From Schistocephalus solidus (lineage: Eukaryota; Platyhelminthes; Cestoda; Diphyllobothriidea; Diphyllobothriidae): a DNA stretch of 64,000 nt. The notes beneath the pieces are model-generated. The model saw nothing but the letters and a program-made list of their open reading frames with translations. It did no database searches and had not been told where the DNA came from. The stretch's first letter is position 1. Each line of letters opens with the position of its first letter. Below, piece after piece: positions 34,435-45,660 of this stretch. The stretch is taken from NCBI GenBank assembly GCA_017591395.1, contig WEDG01001079.1, positions 55,430-119,429 of the forward strand. The letters are read 5' to 3'. A program made the position numbers and the translations under genes.

Positions 34435-35540
34435 GTGACTCATTCCAACTATCTCAAATCCCTTTATATCAGTCCTTCACATACTGATCACCTGAGGTGT
34501 CTCCGCCTCCCTCTCTGGGGAGACAAGTTCGCCATGTTCATCGTCGCCTTCGCTCCCTCAAGGATGAGCTCTGATGCGGCAAAGGACAATTTTTACGACG
34601 ACCTGCACACCCTCCTGGAGAATATGCTGAAGGCGGATAAGCTGATTGTCCTTGGCCACTTCAACGCTTGCGTCGGGACAGACCACGCTGCCTGACAGGG
34701 AGTGCTGGGTCCCCATGGTCTCGTTGACTGTAACGATAATAGCCTCCTTCTGCGATTCTGTGCGGAACACCGCCTCCTGCTGACCAACACCTTCTTGCGC
34801 CTTCCGAGGTTGGAGAAGGCCACGTGGATGCACCCTCGATCACGGCGCTGGCAGCTGCTGAACTGTGTTCTCGTCCGGAGGCGAGACTGACAGGACATGC
34901 TGTTGACCAAGGCGATCCGTGATGCCGATGTTTGGACGGATTACCGCTTCGCCATCTCCACGATGAGGCTCCAAATTCAGCCCATCCAAAGGCCCCAAGG
35001 TAAGCGAGCGCCAGGTAAATTAAATACTTTTTTTATCAAATTTGCCTGTTCATTGTTTTAATTTCAGTAACAAAATAACCCAGAAACTTGAAGGCCTGTA
35101 TGCTCCAGATGATAATGCCACCATGAAGACATGATGGTGTCAACTGTGGAACGTCAGCCATGCCACGGCCCTCGAATTCGTCGGATGCGCATGCCATCAA
35201 CACCAGGACTGGTTTGACGACAGTTACACCGACATCAATAACCACCTCACAGAGAAGAACCAAATACACAAAGCGTACATGGACCTTCGGACTGACGCCA
35301 CCAAAGCAGTCTTCTTCAGATGCCAACGCCCTGTACAGCAATGGCTGTGGGAGATGCAGGATGTCTGGCTGGTCCACAGGGTTGAGGAAATCCAAGGGTA
35401 TGCGGACCGACAAGAAATGAAAAACTTCTTCAAAACCATCAAGGCTATCAAGGGAACAGCACCTCAGCTCAGCTGTGACGGCACAACACTTCTGACAGAG
35501 AAATCTGAAATTCTGAAGCATTGGGTCGAACACTTCGAAA
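34435..35540 (+). pseudogene. RTE-type LINE ORF: endonuclease domain and linker
   Basis: Motifs in changing frames: [22 protein letters not shown] (34530-34590), [20 protein letters not shown] (34636-34692; the GDFN motif of the endonuclease has become GHFN), then a stop, [23 protein letters not shown] (34766-34845), and DVWTDYRFAISTMRLQIQP (34928-34984), where the usual SDH catalytic triplet is replaced by TDY. The linker includes FFKTIKAIKGTAPQLSCDGTT (35428-35490) and ends at KHWVEHFE, where the nested element begins. This domain would nick chromosomal DNA for target-primed reverse transcription; changed catalytic residues and stops argue it is dead. Confidence 0.78.
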
Positions 35541-37090
35541 ACATGACGTTTTCCATCTGGGACGTTACCGTAGCCATTCACAGTTTTCGTCAATCTCATA
35601 GTCCTGGACCAGATGGCGTACCGATCAGTATTATAAAGGCGGATGCTAATGATATTTTCCCACCCCTACTGTGTAAGATATTTAATCTAGCTCTGGAAAG
35701 TGAAACCTTTCCCAGGGTGTGGAAGGAATCCCATATTTTACCTATTCCAAACACGGCCAATCTACGTCATTTGACGATTTTCGGCCAATCAACACACTTT
35801 CCGCAGGAAAAGCTTTGAGACCTTGATCCATGATAAGACGATGTATCACTTAACCGAGAATACCCTACTGAGTGTGGCCCACCATGGGTTCCTCAAAACA
35901 AGGTCTTGTGATACCTGTCAGTTCTCTTTCTTTGATCACGTTCTACAATCTAGGGACAATGTTTTTCCACTTTAAATAGTCTATTTTGATTTCACTAAGG
36001 CCCTTGATAATGTTAACCATGCCTTTATTCTCCTGCAACTCTCCTCTTTCGGTTAAGGTGGTAAACTTCCGAACTCGATATCTTCTTACCTGAGGTCTCG
36101 CACACAACATATTAAGATCTCCAAAGTTATCTCCAACCCCGCACGTGTGAGGAGTGGAGTTAATTAGGGTAGTGTGTTTGGCCAGCTGTTATTTTGTCTT
36201 TTTGTCAATAATGTGCCAGGTTTATTTCGAAATGGTAGGCCCTTTATGCATGCCGACGATTTAAAAGTTGCCTATCGATACAAGCCGGCAGATCGTGACA
36301 CTGTGCTTTATCTATTAAAAATGCTCTTGAGGCCTTTGCCCAGTGGTACTGCACATGGCGCCTTTCCCTTTTTTGGCACAAATGTTCCGTTATGGTTGTT
36401 GGCGACGACCATCAGGCTTAACTAAGCATACATGGCCACGATCTAAACGTGCCTGGCGTTGTTAAGGATCTGGGCATATTATATTCCAACAGTCTCAATC
36501 TTTCAGAGCATTGCGCCCTGATTGTCTCCAAAGTACGCAAAACTGCCGGGTTTATCCTCCGAAATTTTAAAACTTTTGATATTAGACTCCGCCTTTATGC
36601 AATTTACGTTAGGCCTGGCCTGGAATACTGCTCGTTTCTATTTAGCCTTCTATGCGTTAATGAACGGAAGAAAATAGAATCGGTTCAGCCCTTCTTTACG
36701 AAAATATTTTTATCGTCGGAGCACCGTAATCTGACGTATCCAGAACGCTGTGGGCTAATAAAATTGATCCCTTATGGTTTCACCGATTACTGAAGGGACT
36801 CTGCAGCATGCACCCGCTGACTTTTTCTGCAGACAGCGGGCAACCGTCCATGGATGCACTCCTGTTTGGGGCCGAATCCCGGTTCCTAAAAAAGACAGAG
36901 AGACTGCAAACAAAGTGAACTTGTGTTAGCCTTTTCCTGATCTGAACAGCTATCATCCTGCAGGCAGTAGTTTTTACTCCTGAGTAACATAAAGCTACGA
37001 AAAACACTAATAATGATATATATTAAGGAGTTTTTTCACTGCCAGCCTGATCCATACTGCACATTTTGTCTGATAAGGCCTAGAAACAGG
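35541..37090 (+). mobile_element. Nested CR1/Jockey-like LINE fragment inside the RTE element
   Basis: The host ORF is cut after KHWVEHFE (35540) and resumes at INCTSAISDAAIDRLPQV (about 37105). The insert encodes an RT of another clade: SHSPGPDGVPISIIKADAN (35596-35650), FPRVWKESHILPIPN, a degraded VIYFDFTKALDNVNH-like block near 35980-36015, GQLLFCLFVNNVPGLF (36180-36225), the catalytic block FMHADDLKVAY (36243-36275), and GVVKDLGILYSNSLNLSEHC (36453-36510). It resembles the LINE at 5178-7546 in motif wording. It has stops and lost its 5' half, so it was truncated on insertion and has decayed since. Confidence 0.78.
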
Positions 37091-38949
37091 CATTAAATAC
37101 AACTATTATTAATTGTACATCAGCCATCTCCGATGCTGCTATTGACCGACTCCCTCAAGTGGACAAGAACAATGACCTGGATCTGCCGCCTTCCTAACAT
37201 GAAACCATCCGGGCCGTTCAACAGATTTCCAGTGGTAAAGCAGCGAAATCCGACGCAATCCAACCGGAATTCTACAAGCATGGCGGGCCCCGACTGATGA
37301 CGGAACTCACAACACTATTCCAGTAGACGTGGCACCAAGGACAAGTTCCTCAGGATTTCAAAGACGTGACCATCGTCCATCTCTACAAGTGGAAGGGGAA
37401 CCGGCAAATCTGTTTGATCCCCGGGGGCATGTCGTTCCTCACCATCACCGGGAAGATCTTCACTCGTCTCCATCTCAATCTTCTGAACGGTCACCTAGAG
37501 CAGGGACTACGCCCGGAAAGCCAATGTGGGTTCCGACGACGCCGCGGAACAACCGACATGATCTTTGCCGCCCGCCAGCTACAATAAAAGTTCCAGGAGA
37601 TGCGAACTCACCTATAAACTACCTTCGTGAATCAGGCGAAAACCTTTGCCACGGGGAATCGCGAAGGACTGTGGAAAGTCATGCAGAAATTAGGCTGTCC
37701 TGAGCAGTTCACGCACATGGAGCAACAGCTTCATGACGGGATAACGGCGCACGTCACTGCCAACGGGACAGTATCTGAAGCATTCGCAGCGAACAACAGA
37801 GTGAAGCAGAGCTGCGTACTGGCCCCCAACCTCTTTGGTCTCATGTTCTCTGCTATTCTGATGGATGCCTGCCACGATGAGCGCCCGGGGATCCGCATCG
37901 CCTACATAACTAACGGGCATCTTCTCAACAGTCGGCGTATGCAGGCTTCAACGCGTTTGTCTACGACTACAGTCCATGACTTGCTCTTCGTGGAGACTGT
38001 GCCCTTGCCACAGTGAAGGAGGAGGACATGCAAAGGAGCATGGACATCTTCGACGCAGGTTGCGCCAATTTTGGATTAACAATCAGTACAGCCAAAACGG
38101 TTGTCATGCGCCAGCCGCCACCCAGCGCGGAATACAATGCTTCCCGAATCAATGTCAACGGTGCTCAACCGAAAAAATGGGGTAACCTTCACTTATCTAG
38201 GAAGCACGCTGTCATGCAACATGAGAATCGATAACGAGGTTGCCCAACGCATCTCCAAAGCCAGTCAGGCCTTCGGTCGACTTCAGACCTCCGTGTAGAA
38301 TCACCACTGTGTTCACCTGAACACCAAACTGAAGATGTACAAGGCCATCGTCTTGATGACACTCCTTTACGGAGCGGAGACCTGGACGGTCTACTTGAAC
38401 CAAGCTAGGAAGCTAAATCACTTCCATCTCAGCTGCCTCCGCAGAATGCTGAAGCTGAGATGGCAAGACAGGATCCCGGACACGGAAGTCCTGGAGCGGA
38501 CCGGAATCCTCAGCATTCACGCCATGCTGAGGCAAGTGCAACTGCGATGGAGCGGCCACCTTGTGAGGATGGATGATGAACGACTACCCAAACGACTTTA
38601 CAACGGAGATGTCGCTACAGGTTCTCGCCGACAAGGAGGTCAAAAACAGCGCTACAAGGACGGTTTGAAGAAATCTCTGAAGCAACTGCAAATAAATCCG
38701 ACACACTGGGAGGACCTCGCCCAGGATAGACCGGTATGTAGAAGATCCTTGAAGACTGGTGCAACAACCTATGAGGCCAACCGGATCGCCGCTGCTAAGG
38801 CCAAAAGGGCAGCTCGCAAGTCACAAGCATCACCGATCAACACCGCCAATGCCCAAGCCTTGCCAAAGTGCCCACGCTGTCAACGCACATTCCGCGCGCG
38901 AATCGGCCTGGTCGGATATCTTCGAACTCAATGCAGAAAAATCCCATAA
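37091..38949 (+). pseudogene. RTE-type LINE ORF: reverse transcriptase and C-terminal region
   Basis: 37105-37590 gives QISSGKAAKSDAIQPEFYKH, VPQDFKDVTIVHLYKWKGN, GKIFTRLHLNLLNGHLEQGL and QCGFRRRRGTTDMIFAARQL. 37627-37900 gives WKVMQKLGCPEQF and a diverged QSCVLAPNLFGLMFSAIL. The catalytic FADD at about 37987-37998 is lost through a one-base deletion (LLF then a shift, with CALATV recoverable in the next frame). 38335-38949 is an intact 204-codon frame ([40 protein letters not shown]) ending in the first zinc finger, [18 protein letters not shown]. Without FADD it cannot polymerise. Confidence 0.82.
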
Positions 38950-39713
38950 TATCAACTTCTGCCACACCTGCCTCAGACCCCACGACGACGACCACCCCGA
39001 CCACTGATACCCACTTCATTGATTCCCTGCCGCCCACGATCACCGAAACCCTTCCCCCCTCCTCCACCCCCTGCGCCGATCACGGCGATGAACATCACTT
39101 GCCCCACACCCGCCACCTCAGTAGCCACCTCCGACTACCTGCCACCTCCAACACCATCAACGTCCCAAGTACTAGCAATGAGGACTCGGCACTAACCTGT
39201 CCTCATTGCAATCGCATATTTACCTCACGCATCGGCCCTGTCGGTCACTTGGGACTACATTGCACAGAGACTGGCAAACCAGTATCTGCAGCACCAATAG
39301 ACACCAGAGACCTCCAGTGCCCTCAATGTCCCCACGCATGCACTTACCGTATGGGTCTGCTCGGTCACATACGCATCCACGAAAGCGGAATCCACCGCGA
39401 TGCCAACATATGTAACATACCCATCAACGCTGCCCACAGTCCTCCCATGAACAAAATAACCAGTACCAGTAGCACAACCCTCGAAGCCTCAGTGCCTCCC
39501 GACCTATTCTGTCCTCATTGTCACTGCACATGCACATCACGCATCGGTTTGGCTGGTCAATTGCAAATCCATCACACAGAGACCGGCAAACAAGTACCAG
39601 GAGCACCAACATACATCCGCCGCACCCGACTCAATTGTCCACACTGCCCACACACATTCACACACCGCATGCGCCTACTAGGCAATATGCATCTCCATGA
39701 CAACCTGCGGTAG
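38868..39713 (+). CDS. C2H2 zinc-finger array, C-terminal tail of the RTE-type LINE ORF (shifted frame)
   Basis: An open frame of 281 codons that overlaps the end of the preceding frame. The RT frame stops at 38947-38949, and this frame takes over with a threonine/proline-rich linker ([16 protein letters not shown]), which points to a single indel there. Four fingers follow: [20 protein letters not shown] (about 39197-39260), [20 protein letters not shown] (39310-39375), [20 protein letters not shown] (39508-39570) and [20 protein letters not shown] (39630-39690). Spacers contain TETGKPV/TETGKQV. Two fingers have lost a ligand (Cys in place of Phe positions, HL to QL/NM changes). The array probably binds nucleic acid for the element; that is inference. 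It is not a host gene. Confidence 0.72.
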   Translation: MPTLSTHIPRANRPGRISSNSMQKNPIISTSATPASDPTTTTTPTTDTHFIDSLPPTITETLPPSSTPCADHGDEHHLPHTRHLSSHLRLPATSNTINVPSTSNEDSALTCPHCNRIFTSRIGPVGHLGLHCTETGKPVSAAPIDTRDLQCPQCPHACTYRMGLLGHIRIHESGIHRDANICNIPINAAHSPPMNKITSTSSTTLEASVPPDLFCPHCHCTCTSRIGLAGQLQIHHTETGKQVPGAPTYIRRTRLNCPHCPHTFTHRMRLLGNMHLHDNLR

Positions 39714-39829
39714 AACACCACTGGCTTTACCACAACGCTACATCCCTCATCAACCTCGGCATCTCACATGATCACATGCAACACCACACAAAAAATGCTT
39801 TTAGCCTGCTTATCTGATTGAGAGGAAAG

Positions 39830-40070
39830 TAGGATCCTCGGCTAATTATCCATGTGGCTGCTCTGCTGCATATGTGATCTGAGTTTGAGAATATCATGGT
39901 GCGATAAGCACCATGTCTTTGAGGGTTTCCAACTGACAATTAAACTGAGATCTCGCAGTCAGTCCAATGTGTGTTGTGTGAAGTGGCTGACTAGTGGTCT
40001 GAGAGTCAGGCTGCAATGGCTCCTTCATAACGTGCCCTTGGGCACTAACACGCGTGAGATATGAACCGTT
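39830..40070 (-). repeat. Dispersed repeat Rep-A, partial
   Basis: The minus strand carries GAGCCATTGCAGCCTGACTC, the CACAACACACATTGGACTG segment and TTGTCAGTTGGAAACCC in Rep-A order. Confidence 0.7.
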
Positions 40071-40129
40071 TAACCCTCTGTTGTGGGAAATTATGGTGCT
40101 TGTGTTTGGGGGCCAGGTATTGTACGTAG

Positions 40130-40700
40130 TACACGTAGAAGAGGTCACCAGCAGCTGTGCCCACTTCTGCATCAAACAACTGACCGGCTCGGACGGTGGT
40201 CTGATTGTGGAGGTGGGGAGAGAGTGAGGTCGACAACTCAGCGCATTTTCCTCACTATAAACAACCTGACGCGCTTGAAACTATCACGGTGCGCTAAAAG
40301 CCGTGGCTTGGAAGGTTGCCAACTGACGGGATAACTCGGAACGCGTGGTCAGCCCAGTGTGTATTTTGTGCGCAATGGACGACTAGCGGACTGAGAATCA
40401 GGCTGCAATGGCTCTTTATTAACGTGGCTTTTATGACACTCTCACTTCGTGGGATCCGAGCCAGGTGCGGTGGTACGCCCAGGGATGGCTCCGGTCGCGC
40501 CAGCCACCTGCACCCTCTCCATTCTCTGGTCTTGTTGACTCTGTCTTGACATCGGGCTCAGGTGGGGGAGGAGGAGAGAGTGCGGTAGCTGCAGCGCAAG
40601 GCTACTATCACTTTAAAATAATCCACGCGTAAGTCACCGTCCGTGCACCACCATTGTGCGCAGCATACGGTGGAAATCGTCGGACTACGATGGTCGAACT
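40130..40700 (-). repeat. Dispersed repeat Rep-A, near full length
   Basis: A 570-bp reverse copy of the unit at 22880-23400. Landmarks run from the CACCGTATGCTGCGCAC end (40680-) through CGCTGCAGCTACCGCACTCTC, CGTACCACCGCACCTGGCTC, CACACTGGGCTGACCACGC and CTTCCAAGCCACGGCTTTTA to CCGAGCCGGTCAGTTGTTTG near 40180. Confidence 0.8.
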
Positions 40701-41560
40701 GTCGGATCTTTTGAAACTCCTCCCGATACTATCTGCCGAACAAATTCTTCTAGTAATTGGCGCCAGACAACGGAAAAGCTGGCGTTTCTGCTGGAGGTGT
40801 ACGAACTGCCGATGTTCGTGCATTGTCCAGACCAGGGTTTTTGTAATAAACGTTCAATCGGATGCTACCATCAGGTCTTCTGCATAGAAGGACGTCTAAG
40901 AAAGGGAGCGAACCTGCCATTTCCACCTTCAACGTGGATTCGACCGACGCTTATGCTTGATTTACAGCATTCAAGAGGGCATCTATGTCAGTTTCTGTTT
41001 TGGCGTTTGCAAAGTTGTCATCAGTTGAGTGACCATAATTTCGTAGCTCTTTGATCTGCTTGCTTAGTTGACATTGTTCCAGTTTGTCCATAAAGACATC
41101 GGCTAAGAGAGGTCCAAGAGGTGGGAACATAGCAGCGCCATCTAGTTGTTTGTCAAAAAGGAACTGCACATTTAATGTGCATCTTAGTAATAAATCCTTT
41201 AGTTCATTCATCGGTATTCCTATTTCTTGCTGATTTGTCAATAGGAAATCGCAGATGTAATCGACTGTCTTGGTGACCATGACATTTGTTAAACGTGATG
41301 AGGCGTCTAACGAGAACAGTAGAATGCCGTTTTATTTCCAGTTTTTTACGTCGTCAACGAATTTAAATGTATCTTGATAGTTATGTGGTGCCAGCTGCTG
41401 CTGTAAGGGCCTGAGTTTCTCTGCTACCCACTTCGCTATCTCATGAAGGTTAGGCTGAAATGTGAACGCAGCCCTGTTTGAGCTCAATCCCCAGACCGCA
41501 TTGGATCCAGCGCACACGGCAACCTCCAACACCACTCCAACGTCATTTTTCAATGCAAGG
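40700..41560 (-). pseudogene. Penelope-like element reverse transcriptase, fragment
   Basis: Minus strand, in order: QDTFKFVDDVKNWK (41380-41335), LFSLDASSRLTNVMVTKTVDY with one stop (about 41325-41260), MNELKDLLLRCTLNVQFLFD (41220-41160), FPPLGPLLADVFMDKLEQC (41130-41065), NYGHSTDDNFANAKTETDID (41040-40980) where the usual YVDDIF catalytic motif is altered to STDDNF, then GSLPFLDVLLCRRPDGSI (40910-40860). The wording matches RTs of Penelope-like elements, which differ from LINE and LTR RTs. The GIY-YIG endonuclease part was not found. Stops and a damaged catalytic site make it inactive. Confidence 0.75.
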
Positions 41561-42040
41561 ACGGTACCAGTAGCACCAACCCCTAATAATGCTTATCTTA
41601 TCTAAACTGTGCATTTCCAACTAAGCTCTGACTCGTTCAAGTTTTGAACCCGACCCGGATACCCGCATGTCAGTATACACGAGTTTGGTACCATCTCAGT
41701 AGCGGTAAAGTTCCACTACATGCTGCCTTTTCCTGCGGCTTCATTGTTTACACTGCCAGGAAGCAAGGAAGTAATGTGAGCAGATTATTAACTGTGTCAT
41801 TTCCAGCATCAGCTGAGCCGCCGTAGCCCACGAAAATGCCTAGGATGAAAATACCGTCGAAAGTATCTTTTGCTAGGTTAATAACTATAGATTTCAAGGG
41901 GGTTGGGGAGAGTATTTAGATTTAAATCTTGCCTAAGCGAGCCTGGATGTCTGGTAAGTATTTATTATATGACCGCTAAACAGGACACGAGAACACGAAC
42001 CACTCGCAATGCAGGTGGCTTTCAGACAAATTCCTTGGAA
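41561..42040. other. No gene seen
   Basis: No domain-bearing frame and no recognised repeat apart from possible edges of the Penelope-like relic. Confidence 0.4.
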
Positions 42041-42049
42041 ATTGGATTT

Positions 42050-42240
42050 AGGTTGAAGTTTTTAGTGTTAGGGTTAAGGTTTAGGGTAGGAATAGGGTTA
42101 AAAATAGGTCTATGGTTTAGGTGTACGTTGGGGGTTAATGCTAGAGTTAGGACACGGGAATGGTTACCCTCCATTAAATTATGCTCACAGCCTTTTTCCT
42201 TCCTTGGGTTGGGCGTTCCTATTCTCGTTTAATAAGGCCA
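42050..42240 (+). repeat. Telomere-like degenerate repeat (TTAGGG-type)
   Basis: 42061-42145 contains AGTGTTAGGGTTAAGG, GTTTAGGGTAGGAATAGGG and further TTAGG-like words, followed by ACACGGGAATGGTTACCCTCC. A similar core plus the GGAAT/TTTAC ending occurs at 44880-44980 and 55700-55795, so this is a dispersed family and not one isolated telomeric relic. Confidence 0.6.
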
Positions 42241-42699
42241 TGTAAGTAATCCTTACTAAAACTCCTTGTGGGAAATGGCCTATGTCAGACAGAATTTAAA
42301 ATCATCAACTGAGATGCCGCAAAGTCGACTAAACACCATACAACTGGAGCATTCAGTGAACATTTATCCAGCCAGCAGAAGTAATTCTCACAATACGTTT
42401 GCTCAACTAAATTTTTCCGTAGGGTTAACTGTGAGATAGTCGGTAGGCCCTCGGGACTCGTCGGGAATTTGTTAACGGTAGTCTGGCTAAACGACTTGGA
42501 TGGAAAGTGGACCGTTCACTGCCGTACAATCCAAATTGTCTAAAGCCAAAGTTGCGAAGGTCTTGAGGAGTTACAACAATGACAGCTGTAGGGGACGAAT
42601 GCGACCAGGTTTATGCTGTTTGGGACTCAGGGTGTGTCGAAAAATGTCAGTACATTAACGAAGACCCAGCCGACTAAGTCAGAGATGGGATAGCGCCTT
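42241..42699. other. No gene seen
   Basis: No motif recognised. Confidence 0.4.
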
Positions 42700-42990
42700 G
42701 TGACCTAGGAATCTGCCGAATTCCCATCACGATCTCCCCTACCCCACATCGATCTCCCAGATAAATCGACGCCATTATCCTGCCTTGGCGTTACGATAGG
42801 GGAGCACGTGGGTGCCAAAGCTCGCACGTTGGTTCGCGTGCCCAGCTGGGACGGGATGCGAGAGAAGACCGCAGGTTGCCACGGCAACAGTGCGAGGGCC
42901 TTCATGGTTCTCTCACACCCCCCTTTCGACTTTCACGCTGGCGTGAGAAGGTAGGGCAATAGGCCAGTCGCCTCACATGGCAAAGGCATG
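42700..42990 (-). other. GC-rich island with a 66-codon frame of unknown nature
   Basis: 42705-42905 on the minus strand is open (LLPWQPAVFSRIPSQLGTR, then ALAPTCSPIVTPRQDNG). The region is far richer in G, C and CpG than its flanks. I do not recognise a domain; it may be a fragment of a repeat's 5' region. Confidence 0.3.
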
Positions 42991-44100
42991 TCATGAAGTC
43001 TAAGAGATTTGTCAACTCGGAGAAGAGGAGGCTTACTCAAATAGGGTTTTCCAACCAATATAATAAATAAGCGATTGAATTACGGGATACAAGTTTAAAT
43101 TTAGAAGTCATAGTGACAGTCAATGACCCACACTCACTGTTGCGAACTACTTCTTCCGGCTAATTCGTTGTTAAAAGCCAGAACAGAAATAAACCTGCCA
43201 ATCTAGTTTAAATGTGTGGATTCATCAGGATTCAGAAAGGTTACGGGGTTTGGTTCTATGCTTATCTTTACGGAGTGAGTTCTTGTGTTGTCGGCAGAAA
43301 GGAGAACGAGCTTAAATAGAAGCATTCTAACAACGAGGAAGACCACTTTTGTCCTCTAGTTAGCAAACTGTATAATGGAAGCGTCAAACAGTAGAGTAGA
43401 ATGTCATGTTTCTGGCTTATTCAAGGTTATCAGACAACAGTACTCTACTTGTGCTTTGAACTGTGAGAAAATTAGTTCGGGGAGACGAAACATGGTAAGG
43501 TACCGGAACAATCGAGTCACTAATTTAGATTGCGTAAATAAATTGAGCATTTTAGCAGGATCTTATAGTCACCGATTTCGTCTTCCTTTGGGTCATTATA
43601 GAAGGCCAAGTGAATGATGACAGAGAGACACACAGGAGATATGAGGGTTCTTGTCATGTGTTGCTTGTATTTTGCCCAAACGACGCATGATCGATGGTCG
43701 TTTGTTCCTTCCTTTCTCACTTTATTCCTCATCTCCCAGTGCTGGAAAGTATTCCAGTACTATGACAGCGTTTGTCCGTCCTCAAGAAACTTATTGACGT
43801 TTTGGGAACTACAGCTAGAAGCGTATGGCGGCGTTAAACGCGATATTGTTGCGAAATTTGTGAAGGATTTGGGACAAAAGTATTTATACCTCGGGCTAGA
43901 GGTCTGAAGAAATGCAGGCACCTTCTTAATTTTCGAAGCTGACCCCTTCCTCTTGTACTTCGGCAAAATTGGTAAGATCGCAATATGTGACCCCAACCAG
44001 GGAACAAAGGATAGGTCAACGAGTAATACGGCACCGGTGGTAATGGGGGTTTTTATAGGTGGGATGGGGGTAGCTACCCGCCACAACCATGGGGGGATGG
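42991..44100. other. No host gene supported; contains a small dispersed repeat
   Basis: Open frames at 43375-43617 and 43614-43907 show no domain. 44030-44060 (GGCACCGGTGGTAATGGGGG, then TTTTATAGGTGGG) is found in reverse at 51793-51830, so at least the end belongs to a repeat. Confidence 0.4.
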
Positions 44101-44259
44101 GGGGGGGACGGGACTAAATGAAGAAAAGGAGAGGATAGGAGGGTTAGCATTCGTTGCCGGGTTAGTAGGGTCACTCAGTATCTCGTTGGCCCTACGCGTG
44201 CACTGCTCGCGAGAGCCGGTGGATCTACGTCACGCCGACCACTCTGCGCGATGTCATTC

Positions 44260-44480
44260 CAAGCAGACCTGACCCACTTGTTGAGGAAATCCCGATGGGG
44301 GCAAGAATGAGGCCGGTTCTGCGCGATCTCGCAGTATCAGAGTAAAACTGATGCGCTTTGAATCTACTGCGGCGTCCTAATATTCGCCGCTTGGAAAGTT
44401 GCCATTTGACCTGATAATTCAGTCCTCCTACGACCAACGAAATATCGTGCGACCACACTAACCCGGCAATAAATGTTAAC
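44260..44480 (-). repeat. Dispersed repeat Rep-A, diverged partial
   Basis: Holds the CTGATGCGCTTTGAATCTAC and CGCTTGGAAAGTTGCCATTTG segments typical of Rep-A in reverse. Confidence 0.55.
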
Positions 44481-44869
44481 TCTAACGAACCCAATGGGTA
44501 GAGTTAGGGTTACGTTGGCGTGCGGTATGGTCGCGTACTACACGCTGGTATATCATTTGCTCCCTGATTGGGGTAGCATATTGCGTTCTTGCCGCTAAAT
44601 CACCACCCGACTTCGGAAGATATCCGCAACCAGAACAGACCTGGCCTGCCCATATGACGTCGGTTTTCCATCCAGTGGAGTCAAAGAGCAGTCGGGTTTA
44701 ACAGAGGACGCCTCCACCTCATAGCTCTTAGAAGAAATTGGTTTTAGAGCTCATCTGAAAGGTAAAACAGTGGGTTTTAGGCTTACTTTGATGCGAAAAT
44801 GATATAAATGGACGATGGTACACGGGAATAGGAGCTCCATCCCGCCTTTTCCAGAGGCACTGCACTAAT

Positions 44870-44990
44870 TTCCGGGAAAATTAGAGTTAAGAGTAAGTTT
44901 AGGGCCAGGACTAGGGTAAGGTGAATGTATGGGTTCACTTTCGGGTACGGAGGTATTTACCCTTCCTTGGATTTTGCGCAAGGCCACCTA
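44870..44990 (+). repeat. Telomere-like degenerate repeat, second copy
   Basis: AATTAGAGTTAAGAGTAAGT, TTTAGGGCCAGGACTAGGG, then GTATTTACCCTTCCTTGG: same order as at 42050-42240. Confidence 0.5.
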
Positions 44991-45539
44991 GATTACGCGC
45001 GGGGTTTGGGAGACTGCTAGTCCCTCACATGCTCTCTCGAAGGGGAAGGGTGGAATAATTTAGTGACAACGCATGAATAAAGACTCTTCGTTGCCAGGCG
45101 ACGAGATGAGAGCACGACACACGGTTTAGCTTTATGCTAGGGCTAGTGAAACATCAGTCCGTGAATTAGTAAGGTATCGCTAAAGGCCACCATCTTAGAG
45201 CATGTACGAAGCTTAAAAAGTGTTCGGGTCTGCCGTGTGTTAAGTTGGGCTGCCCTCTTCGCTTTATTCGAACACTTGAAGTGCTGCTCAGTGCATGTTT
45301 ATAAGACCTGCCAATAATATTTCGGTAAAAGGGAGCAAAGGCGATTTGCCTATGCATGCCACCACAAATATGCACTTGTGGAAGCTTTCTCCTCCCAGCT
45401 CCAACTGACTGGACTGCATGTGCGCTAAACCCCAATTGGTGACAGAATTGGTCAAGGTGGGCGCTTCGGCGATGCAATGCGTGTCTGTGGCATGCCTTCA
45501 ACGTAAGCTTTCACCCCGCGTCAGCTGCTGCGCCAATCC
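44991..45539. other. No gene seen
   Basis: A 111-codon minus-strand open frame (45166-45501) has no recognisable domain and no conserved start context; not called as a gene. Confidence 0.4.
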
Positions 45540-45660
45540 CACCCAAAAATTCCACCGTTGATTTCGACTAGATTCACACTGTACTCCACAGCATGCTGGT
45601 GCAGGGATGATGACTTGTGCGTGGGTTAGTTGTAAGTGATCGTACACTTGGGAGCGACAT
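45540..45660 (+). repeat. Rep-A 5' fragment
   Basis: CTGTACTCCACAGCATGCTGGT, then GGATGATGACTTGTGCGTGGG: equals the first part of Rep-A. Confidence 0.6.

Larger units (their letters stand above)
34435..39713 (+). mobile_element. RTE-type LINE with C-terminal zinc-finger array, interrupted by a nested LINE
   Basis: The order is an endonuclease-like domain (34480-34990), a linker (35040-35540), a foreign LINE insert (about 35541-37090), the RT domain (37091-38290), the RT C-terminal region (38335-38870) and a zinc-finger array (38871-39713). The RT and C-terminal motifs ([10 protein letters not shown], then [19 protein letters not shown]) are those of RTE-type endonuclease-RT proteins common in flatworms. 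Multiple stops and frameshifts make it inactive. Confidence 0.85.

Noticed and set aside
43375..44086. Overlapping frames on both strands as host exons
   Set aside because: They overlap each other on opposite strands, no domain was found, and part of the sequence is a dispersed repeat.
45166..45501. 111-codon minus-strand frame as a host gene
   Set aside because: No recognisable domain, surrounded by repeats, no splice or poly(A) evidence.
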